Source: Acidithiobacillus sp.
Lineage (GTDB): Bacteria > Pseudomonadota > Gammaproteobacteria > Acidithiobacillales > Acidithiobacillaceae
Assembly (NCBI GenBank): GCA_028065135.1
Contig: JAPTWR010000143.1
Coordinates: 1 to 52,509 of the forward strand
Direction of reading: 5' to 3'
Length of the DNA stretch: 52,509 nucleotides
Both the position numbers and the translations under genes were made by a program. Positions 46,257 through 52,509 of the stretch are shown one piece after another. The notes under the pieces were generated by a model. It was not told the DNA's origin. It did not search any database and saw only the letters and a program-made list of their open reading frames with translations. Within the stretch, counting starts at the first letter, position 1. Each line of letters begins with the position of its first letter.

Positions 46257-47219
46257 ATGGCCTTTATTTCTGTCGTTATTCCGCTTTACGACGAGATCGA
46301 CAATATCTTGCCGCTTTGTACGGCCCTGAGCCATGCCCTGGGGGACGCCGATGCCGAGGTGATCATTGTCGACGATGGTAGCCGGGACGGGAGTGCCGCC
46401 GCCCTGGACCGCGAAGCGGAGGCGCGGGGCGCGCGATTCAAGGTCATCCACCTGCAGCGCAATTTCGGCCAGACAGCGGCCATGCAGGCGGGGATTGATG
46501 CCGCTCGGGGCGAAGTGATTGTGACCCTGGATGCGGATCTGCAGAATGATCCCGAAGACATTCTGCCTTTGGTCCGGCACCTGCTGGAGAAAAACCTGGA
46601 TGTGGTGGCGGGTTGGCGGAAGGACCGCCAGGATGACTTGCTCTTGCGTAGGATCCCGTCGCGTTTGGCCAATCGTTTGATCTGCCACCTCACCGGTATT
46701 TATCTGCACGATTACGGGTGCACCCTGAAGGCCTATCGGGCTTCCGTGATCAAAGGGGTGCGTCTCTATGGCGAGATGCATCGTTTTGTCCCGGCCTGGC
46801 TTTCTACGTTGACCTACACGGATCGCATTGTCGAAGTGCCGGTGCGCCACCACCCGCGCCGGGCCGGACAGAGCAAGTACGGCATCACTCGTACCCTCCG
46901 GGTGCTGGTTGACCTGCTTTTTGTGAAGTTTTTTCTTGGTTACAGTCAGCGGCCCATGCATTTTTTCGGGGTAATCGGGCTGGCGTTATCAAGCATCGGT
47001 TCGATCATGCTGCTGTATCTTTTGGTGGATAAATTTGGCTATGGCGCGGCGATTTCCGGACGCCCCATGCTGATTGCCGGTGTACTGTTTTTCCTCGCTG
47101 GACTGCAATTTCTCAATACCGGCATTGTTGGGGAGATGTTATCGCGCATTTATCATGAGTCTCAGGATAAAAAGACTTATGTGGTGCGCTACACGATACA
47201 TCTTGATCCACCCGCGTGA
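46257..47219 (+). CDS. Polyprenyl-phosphate glycosyltransferase (GT2, ArnC/DPM1-like)
   Basis: A 320-residue GT2 enzyme with two C-terminal membrane helices (about residues 225-250 and 265-290) that would load a sugar onto undecaprenyl phosphate. Visible are the start SVVIPLYDEIDNI, the VDDGSRDGS nucleotide site, the metal site LDADLQNDPEDI and the Q/RxxRW-like SKYGITRTLR segment. It starts directly after the Nudix stop and is coupled to the deacetylase. Which sugar is used cannot be read from the sequence. Confidence 0.88.
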   Translation: MAFISVVIPLYDEIDNILPLCTALSHALGDADAEVIIVDDGSRDGSAAALDREAEARGARFKVIHLQRNFGQTAAMQAGIDAARGEVIVTLDADLQNDPEDILPLVRHLLEKNLDVVAGWRKDRQDDLLLRRIPSRLANRLICHLTGIYLHDYGCTLKAYRASVIKGVRLYGEMHRFVPAWLSTLTYTDRIVEVPVRHHPRRAGQSKYGITRTLRVLVDLLFVKFFLGYSQRPMHFFGVIGLALSSIGSIMLLYLLVDKFGYGAAISGRPMLIAGVLFFLAGLQFLNTGIVGEMLSRIYHESQDKKTYVVRYTIHLDPPA

Positions 47220-47932
47220 AACCTGTCCCCATTCTGATGTATCACAATATTGCGGTGGCACCGCAAGGCGTGAAGTTGCGCGGCCTTTATATCTCGCCCC
47301 GGCGTTTTGCGCGGCAGATGGCGCTGCTGCACTGGTTGGGTTATCAGGGACTGTCCATGTCTGCAGCCATGCCTTATCTGCGCGGAGAGCGGGAAGGCAA
47401 AGTGGTGGTGATTACTCTGGATGACGGCTATCGGGATAACCTCGAACACGCCTTGCCGGTGTTGCAGCGCCATGGTTTTACGGCAACCTGCTATGTGGTG
47501 AGTGCCGCCATCGGTACCGCCAATCACTGGGATGCGCAGCAGTTAGGTACACATAAGCCACTGATGAACGTGCATGAGCTACATCGCTGGCGGGAGGCTG
47601 GAATGGAGATCGGGGCGCACAGCCGTCATCATCCCCGTTTGCCGGAGCTGAGTGAGTCCGAGTTGGACGACGAGGTGTCAGGATCCAAGCGCGAGTTGGA
47701 AGGGCTTTTGGCGGTGCCGGTGACTCAGTTCTGTTATCCCTATGGTGCGGCGGGGCTGCGCGAACGGGCGGCGGCCCGACGCGCCGGCTTTGTTGCCGCG
47801 GTGACGGTGCGGCGGGGCCGTGTCTTGCCGGGTGCCGACCTTATGGATTTACCGCGGGTGATGGTCGGCGGGCATCATGCGCCCCATGTTTTCCCCCTGC
47901 AACTGCTGACCAGGCATGAGGAGCGCCATTGA
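47216..47932 (+). CDS. Polysaccharide deacetylase (NodB/CE4)
   Basis: A 238-residue enzyme with a NodB domain: PILMYHNIAV, motif 1 ITLDDGYRDN, and the metal-binding GAHSRHHPRL; FCYPYG is a late motif. It has no clear signal peptide and would act on a cytoplasmic or membrane-linked sugar, as ArnD and WbmS-type enzymes do. The GTG start overlaps the preceding stop (GTGA). Together with the GT2 gene upstream it suggests deacetylation of a lipid-linked sugar. Confidence 0.85.
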   Translation: MKPVPILMYHNIAVAPQGVKLRGLYISPRRFARQMALLHWLGYQGLSMSAAMPYLRGEREGKVVVITLDDGYRDNLEHALPVLQRHGFTATCYVVSAAIGTANHWDAQQLGTHKPLMNVHELHRWREAGMEIGAHSRHHPRLPELSESELDDEVSGSKRELEGLLAVPVTQFCYPYGAAGLRERAAARRAGFVAAVTVRRGRVLPGADLMDLPRVMVGGHHAPHVFPLQLLTRHEERH

Positions 47933-49005
47933 TCGCCACTCCGCGTCTGCTCTGGGTGGGCACCAACCCCGGCGGTGGCGGTACGGAGACGCACATGATC
48001 ACCCTGAGTCGCGCCTTGGCCGAGCAGGGGGCGGAGGTGCATTGTCTGGTGCATCCGCAAGGACGGATCGCGCAGGTGCTGGAGACTGCGCCGGTGACCC
48101 GGCATTTCGGGGTCTTCCGCAACAGCGCCGATCCCGGTGGCATCCGTGCCTTGCACCGGGCTATCCGGATAGTGCAGCCGGACTGGGTTATCGGCAGCTT
48201 CAGCAAGGAATACTGGCCACTGGCCCTGGTCAGCCGCAGTGCGGGACGGCCGCTGGCTTTGTTCCGGCACATGGATTTGCAATTGCGGCCCAGCACCCGC
48301 TGGTTGCTGTCGCGCTGGCCCCTGCGTCTGTTCGCTATCTCCAATTACCTGCGGGATCGTCTGATTCTGCAGGGGCTGTCTGCAAAGCGGGTGGAAGTGT
48401 TGGCGAATCCATTACATCTGAACGATTTTCAGCGCGATCTTGAGGCACGGCGGGAAGAGCGCCGAACCTTGGGTCTGGCAGAGAACGATTTTGTTGTTGG
48501 TTTTGTCGGCGCCTGGCACCGCGGTAAAGGGGTGTTTATGCTCGCCGACGCCATCGACGCTGCACAGGCGGTGGACCCTCGGGTGCATGGCCTGTGGCTG
48601 GGCGGCGGTGCCCATGAGGCGGATCTGCGCGCGCGCCTGCGCGATAAGCCCTGGCACCACCTACTGGGTTGGCAGGACCCGGTGACCCCCTGGTACAGCG
48701 TCATGGATACCCTTGCCTTGCCTTCCATCGAGCCGGATACCTTTGGCCGTGTCTGTCTGGAGGCGCAGGCCTGCGCGACACCGGTGCTGGGTGCGGCCAT
48801 GGGGGGTATTCCCGAGAGCTTTGTGCCGGATCGGAGTGGTCTGCTATTGATGGCCGGGGCCGCAGTGGAGTGGCGGGACGCTATTCTGCGGCTGGTGGCG
48901 GATGTCCCCTTGCGTGCGCGTTTGGCGGCGGCAGGCCCGGATTACGCTCGGTGCTTTGATGCGGACGTCATCGCCCGCGATTTTCTGGCCACCCTGGCGC
49001 GATGA
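47929..49005 (+). CDS. Glycosyltransferase family 4
   Basis: A 358-residue GT-B enzyme. Visible are TNPGGGGTETHMI at the N-terminus, the family-4 donor site pattern PSIEPDTFGRVCLEAQACATPVLGA, with the EX7E pair, and GVWHRGKG-type segment GAWHRGKGVFML. The TTG start overlaps the previous stop and has GAGGAG five to six bases upstream. It would add a sugar to the LPS core or O-antigen. Confidence 0.88.
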   Translation: MIATPRLLWVGTNPGGGGTETHMITLSRALAEQGAEVHCLVHPQGRIAQVLETAPVTRHFGVFRNSADPGGIRALHRAIRIVQPDWVIGSFSKEYWPLALVSRSAGRPLALFRHMDLQLRPSTRWLLSRWPLRLFAISNYLRDRLILQGLSAKRVEVLANPLHLNDFQRDLEARREERRTLGLAENDFVVGFVGAWHRGKGVFMLADAIDAAQAVDPRVHGLWLGGGAHEADLRARLRDKPWHHLLGWQDPVTPWYSVMDTLALPSIEPDTFGRVCLEAQACATPVLGAAMGGIPESFVPDRSGLLLMAGAAVEWRDAILRLVADVPLRARLAAAGPDYARCFDADVIARDFLATLAR

Positions 49006-49247
49006 CACGGAATGCTTCCACGTCTTATGATAGAGGCCGTTTATTCGCTGAGGCAGGGGGAAAGGTCATGCAGGTAGCCATGTTACGGCCCTTGTCTGTC
49101 AAAGAGTATCTGGATAGCGAAAAAGCCGTCGTCGAGGCATTCCATCGACATCCTGGAGGCTGGTGGTACGAGTTGCTGAATGACCCTGAAAGCGACTGTT
49201 TGCGCTTCCGATGTGTCGATCTGCCTTCGGCCCTTCAGACCGATTGA
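49002..49247 (+). CDS. Small hypothetical protein in the LPS operon
   Basis: An 81-residue ORF whose ATG overlaps the GT4 stop as ATGA, as most genes in this operon do. A second start at ATG 49068 (MQVAMLRPL) is possible. The product reads as a plausible soluble protein (LSVKEYLDSEKAVVEAFHRHPGGWWYELL) with no motif I recognise. Its end overlaps the region upstream of the GT9 start. It is either a real small accessory gene or a frame that happens to stay open. Confidence 0.5.
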   Translation: MTRNASTSYDRGRLFAEAGGKVMQVAMLRPLSVKEYLDSEKAVVEAFHRHPGGWWYELLNDPESDCLRFRCVDLPSALQTD

Positions 49248-49258
49248 ACGCAGCCCTG

Positions 49259-50365
49259 ATGCCACGTCCTTTACCCGTAGAACCCCACCGCATACTTCTG
49301 ATCAAGTCGCACAGTGCAGGTATCGGCGACATCCTGCGTAGCTCGGCGGCCTGGGCGGTGCTCAAAAAGCGCTGGCCGGATGCGGAGCTGCATCTGGTGT
49401 TTCTGACCCGCTGGCCGGGTTATCCGAGCGAGGCGCTGATTCGGGACCATCATCTGCTGGCCAGCGCCCATTTTTTGCCCATGCAAGAGGGGCGCTTTGC
49501 CGGTATGCGGGGCGTTGGTCCGCGTATATGGCGACGTTTGTTACCCGAGTTGCGGCGTATCGCGCAGGAGGTACAACCGGACCTGATCATTGATCACGAG
49601 CCCTTTGGTGTCGAAACCAGTATCGCCGCCCGCTGGGTGCGGCGTTTCTGCGCGGCGCCCACAGTCGGGGTGAATCAGGTGCTGGGGCGGGGGTGGCTTT
49701 ATGATTATGCGGGGCCGGGTTTACAGGAGTACGCCCGGCGGCATGAATTGCCCTGGCCCATGGACTATACGGAGCGGGACTTCGCGGCGTTAGCGGCTTT
49801 GGGGCTGGAGCGGGATGGCCAGCGGATCGTGTTGCAGGAGACGGAGGCGGGGCGTGCGTTCCGTGAGGCGTTGCCGGCACGGTTGCCTGTGGGCAGGCCG
49901 GTTATCGGTCTGAATATCGGTTGTGGTACGCGGGATGCGGAACGAAAACGTCCTGCCATCGGGTTTCTAGTGGAAGCGATGGGGCAGGTCGCGGCCGCTT
50001 CTCCCCATACCCTCCTACTGACCGGCGCTCCCAACGAGCGCAGCGTCAATCAGAGCTATTTAGGGCAATATGCCGCGCGCTGGGGTGATGTCGGGCATAT
50101 CCTGGATATTGCTGGCCAGACCACACCCAGCGGCCTGACGGGAGCGCTTGCGATTTGTGATATCTTCGTGTCCAGTGACTCCGGGCCGTACCACATGGCC
50201 GTCGCCATGGGTCTACCCACGCTGGCGCTGTTTAATTTTCCAAGTCCGGAACATTACCATCGTGAAGCATCCGTCGTCGTGACCGGGAATGGTAGCGGCG
50301 ATAGTGATGCGATGGTGTCCAGCATTTTACGATTGCTTGATAAAAATAAGGTTTTTATGTCATGA
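49259..50365 (+). CDS. Glycosyltransferase family 9 (heptosyltransferase-like)
   Basis: A 368-residue GT-B enzyme of the ADP-heptose transferase family. Visible are IGDILRSSAAWAVLKKRWPDAELH at the N-terminus and the C-terminal donor site SSDSGPYHMAVAMGLPTLALF. I chose ATG 49259 (MPRPLPVEPHRILLIKS) by family start, although no ribosome binding site is evident; TTG 49244 is an alternative that overlaps the preceding stop. The ATG of the ligase gene overlaps its stop. Confidence 0.85.
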   Translation: MPRPLPVEPHRILLIKSHSAGIGDILRSSAAWAVLKKRWPDAELHLVFLTRWPGYPSEALIRDHHLLASAHFLPMQEGRFAGMRGVGPRIWRRLLPELRRIAQEVQPDLIIDHEPFGVETSIAARWVRRFCAAPTVGVNQVLGRGWLYDYAGPGLQEYARRHELPWPMDYTERDFAALAALGLERDGQRIVLQETEAGRAFREALPARLPVGRPVIGLNIGCGTRDAERKRPAIGFLVEAMGQVAAASPHTLLLTGAPNERSVNQSYLGQYAARWGDVGHILDIAGQTTPSGLTGALAICDIFVSSDSGPYHMAVAMGLPTLALFNFPSPEHYHREASVVVTGNGSGDSDAMVSSILRLLDKNKVFMS

Positions 50366-51573
50366 AGTGGCGAGTCCCGGATGGACTAATGTTTACAGCG
50401 TATGCCTTGCCATTATTCAGCTTCCCGCTGAGTACGGCAGGTGCTGGTGTCTCAGTAGGGCTTTTGCTGGTGCTTTATGCCGTAAGCGGCCATTGGCGGG
50501 AATGGCGTCAGATCTTCGCGCGGCCCTGGGCGATACCGCTTGCGCTGCTCATCGGTTGGACGCTCCTCGGTCTGCTATGGACCACAGATATGTTCTTCGG
50601 ACTGAAGGTCGCGGAAGCCACCAGTTACGGTATTTTGGCATTTATAGGCGCCACATTGCCCTGGAAGACGCGTTGGATAAAATTATTGATCAGGCTATTC
50701 CTTTCGGGTTTGTTGATCAACGAATTTCTGGCAGTCATGATGACCTGGGGAGTTTTTCCATGGAAGAATACCAGCGGTATAAACTATACGGGTTTTTGTG
50801 GCCATATTTTCCTTTCTTTGGCAATCGCCCACGCGCTTCTGTGGCTGACTTGGGACTTCAGGCAGCAATGGAACCTTCCCCGTTGGGCTAATTTGTTTGC
50901 CGGTTTACTACTGTTTGCACAACTGCTTGTTATCCATGGGCGTTCTGGACAATTACTACTGGTGATGTTGCTTCCTATAGCGATTTTCATGCTCTATCCC
51001 GGGCGCTGGCGTTACTGGATAACTATGGTGTTTGCCTTGGCTGTATTTGGCTTGTTTACAATGCCGACAATTCGTTCCTATTTTATGCGTGGATTTCATG
51101 AATTGTTGATTTTTAATTTGAATCAGGCAGCTATTTATTCAAGTTGGGGTATTCGTCTCCTGGCAATGATCGGCGGTGTGATGATGTTCCTTGCCCATCC
51201 ATTTTTTGGGGTTGGGACAGGTGATTTTTATCCCGTCATACTGAAAATGCAGGCGGCGCACCAGATTCCTGCGACTCCCGGCTTTATCATGAATACTGCG
51301 GCTAACAGCTATATCAGTGAAGCGGCATCTTTGGGGATTGTCGGTCTTGGGCTTTTCCTCTGGTTTCTCTGGTCCCTGGGGCGTGAAATGTGGAGGTCGC
51401 GAGATCTTCCGCAGAACTGGTTCGCGCTTACTTACTTCTCCATTTATCTTATTGGTGGGCTTTTCGATGGTTTGAGTTGGGGATACGCTGATGCCATTAC
51501 TATCGCTCTGATGGCTGGCTTACCCTTACACCAAAGGTCTGTGATTGAGCCTGCAGAGCTGAGCGCCCCATAA
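50362..51573 (+). CDS. O-antigen ligase family membrane protein
   Basis: A 403-residue polytopic protein with about ten to twelve hydrophobic helices. The periplasmic loop before the last helices contains the family-like GVGTGDF and ANSYISEAASLGIVGLGLFLWF segments, as in the Wzy_C/WaaL group. It would join O-antigen (or another lipid-linked glycan) to the lipid A core at the outer face of the inner membrane. It overlaps its neighbours by 4 bases and 1 base. Confidence 0.82.
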   Translation: MKWRVPDGLMFTAYALPLFSFPLSTAGAGVSVGLLLVLYAVSGHWREWRQIFARPWAIPLALLIGWTLLGLLWTTDMFFGLKVAEATSYGILAFIGATLPWKTRWIKLLIRLFLSGLLINEFLAVMMTWGVFPWKNTSGINYTGFCGHIFLSLAIAHALLWLTWDFRQQWNLPRWANLFAGLLLFAQLLVIHGRSGQLLLVMLLPIAIFMLYPGRWRYWITMVFALAVFGLFTMPTIRSYFMRGFHELLIFNLNQAAIYSSWGIRLLAMIGGVMMFLAHPFFGVGTGDFYPVILKMQAAHQIPATPGFIMNTAANSYISEAASLGIVGLGLFLWFLWSLGREMWRSRDLPQNWFALTYFSIYLIGGLFDGLSWGYADAITIALMAGLPLHQRSVIEPAELSAP

Positions 51574-52343
51574 TGGGTGCCTGTCTGTCGGTGGTTTATA
51601 TTACCAAAAATGCCGGGCAGCACTTCGGTCGGTCACTAGCAAGCGTGGCCCATATCGCCGATGAGTTGCTGGTGGTAGATAGCGGTTCTCAGGATAATAC
51701 GTTAATGGTAGCGCGAAGCGCGGGTGCTCGTATCATCGAACGCTCCTGGCCCGGCTTTGCTGCGCAGCGACAGTTTGCCGTGGCGGCGGCGGAAAATCCG
51801 TGGGTTCTCATGATGGATGCCGACGAAATACTAACCGAGACGGCAGCGAAAACTATCCGAAATACTTTCTTGATCGGGGAACCTGCGGGTGTGGCTGGTT
51901 ATCTTCTTGAGCGCAGAAGCTTTTTCCACGGTAAAGAAATTTGTTATGGCGATTGGTCGCATGACCGAGTATTGCGTTTGTTTGACCGCCGATGTGGTGC
52001 TTATGGGGAGAATCTGGTGCATGAGGCGTGGGAGACTCATGGAACTGTCAAGCCAATTCCAGGTTGTGCATTGCACCATTACTCCTACGCTAATTATGGC
52101 GAGTTACTTAATAAAATGCGCCTTTACGCCACCCTCAACGCGCAGCAGGTCCACCAGCGCGGCAAAGTACTGCGCGGTTACATGCCCATGACCCACGCAC
52201 TGGCGGCTTTCTGGCGCGGCTATTTCTGGCGCTTGGGATTTTTGGATGGTGTGGAGGGTGCTGCCATCGCCTGGACCACGGCGCTGGGAGCGTTCATGAA
52301 ATACGCCATTGCGCTGGAACTCAGAGACTGCGACCGGCAATGA
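51573..52343 (+). CDS. Glycosyltransferase family 2, WaaE/LgtF-like
   Basis: A 256-residue GT2 enzyme adding a sugar, often glucose, to the inner-core heptose. The start LSVVYITKNAG, nucleotide site VVDSGSQDNT, metal site MDADEIL and later RLFDRRCG and VHEAWE segments match the WaaE/KdtX-type family. The heptosyltransferase gene start overlaps its stop by 4 bases. Confidence 0.85.
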   Translation: MGACLSVVYITKNAGQHFGRSLASVAHIADELLVVDSGSQDNTLMVARSAGARIIERSWPGFAAQRQFAVAAAENPWVLMMDADEILTETAAKTIRNTFLIGEPAGVAGYLLERRSFFHGKEICYGDWSHDRVLRLFDRRCGAYGENLVHEAWETHGTVKPIPGCALHHYSYANYGELLNKMRLYATLNAQQVHQRGKVLRGYMPMTHALAAFWRGYFWRLGFLDGVEGAAIAWTTALGAFMKYAIALELRDCDRQ

Positions 52344-52509
52344 AAATTTTGCTTGTGCGTCTGAGTTCCATGGGCGATGTGCTGCATACCCTGCCGGCGC
52401 TGACGGATTTGCAGCGGGCCCGGCCGGATCTGCGCTTGCATTGGTTGATTGAACCTGCATTCGCGCCCATCGTACTGCTGCATTCCGGGGTCGCGCGGGT
52501 GATTCCCTT
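52340..52509 (+). CDS. waaC: Lipopolysaccharide heptosyltransferase I, partial
   Basis: The first 56 codons of a gene cut by the window end. The product begins MKILLVRLSSMGDVLHTLPAL, the hallmark of ADP-heptose:LPS heptosyltransferase I, followed by HWLIEPAFAPI typical of WaaC. Translation is coupled to the WaaE-like gene by an ATGA overlap. Confidence 0.82.
   Translation, partial: MKILLVRLSSMGDVLHTLPALTDLQRARPDLRLHWLIEPAFAPIVLLHSGVARVIP

Noticed and set aside
45759..46961. 400-codon frame antisense to the Nudix and glycosyltransferase genes
   Set aside because: It crosses two real genes on the other strand and has no recognisable domain.

Overview
The window looks like chromosomal DNA of a Gram-negative acidophilic chemolithotroph of the Acidithiobacillus type. 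This rests on gene order and protein character (division and cell-wall cluster with mraZ at its head, aroQ-accB-accC-prmA-fis, sspA next to an acyl-CoA ligase and cca, lpxC-dciA-secA-argJ), not on a database search. It has two parts of different character.

Positions 1-10420 are an accessory region encoding an aryl-polyene (xanthomonadin-like) pigment pathway. A minus-strand acyl carrier protein (56-319) is divergent from a plus-strand operon of ketosynthase, chain-length factor, hydroxyacyl-ACP dehydratase, ketoreductase and a CPA2-type cation/proton antiporter (627-5092). Convergent to it is a minus-strand set: polysaccharide deacetylase, flavin-dependent halogenase-like monooxygenase, chorismatase (3-/4-hydroxybenzoate supply), acyltransferase and family 2 glycosyltransferase (10420-5122). 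The likely logic is that chorismatase makes the aryl starter, the type II PKS/FAS-like enzymes build the polyene, the halogenase-like enzyme modifies it, and the acyltransferase/glycosyltransferase anchor it to a lipid or sugar. The aryl-activating ligase and exporter usual in such clusters are not in view and may lie left of position 1. The region also holds an unreported 47-residue membrane ORF (6849-6992) and a probable remnant of an NAD-dependent epimerase (390-590).

From 10.5 kb rightward the genes are core. sspB and a lytic transglycosylase (plus) face a minus-strand operon aroQ-accB-accC-prmA-zinc-ribbon protein-fis. A di-iron acyl-ACP-desaturase-like gene (plus) follows. Then comes the complete minus-strand dcw cluster, read from its head: mraZ, rsmH, ftsL, ftsI, murE, murF, mraY, murD, ftsW, murG, murC, murB, ddl, ftsQ, ftsA, ftsZ (34857 down to 17402), with nearly every gene overlapping the next. 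A sigma70-type promoter and a phased array of MraZ-type TGGG boxes sit at its head. Upstream is the RNase P RNA gene with its own promoter (minus), a small hypothetical ORF, and the minus-strand group sspA-acyl-CoA ligase-cca.

From 39.8 kb the plus strand carries lpxC, secA (with dciA convergent between them), argJ, a Nudix/thiamine-phosphate-synthase-like fusion, and an envelope-glycan operon: polyprenyl-phosphate glycosyltransferase, polysaccharide deacetylase, GT4, a small ORF, GT9, O-antigen ligase-like protein, WaaE-like GT2, and the start of a heptosyltransferase I gene cut by the window end. Starts were chosen by Shine-Dalgarno sequences, ATGA-type overlaps and family N-termini; several differ from the longest reading frame.
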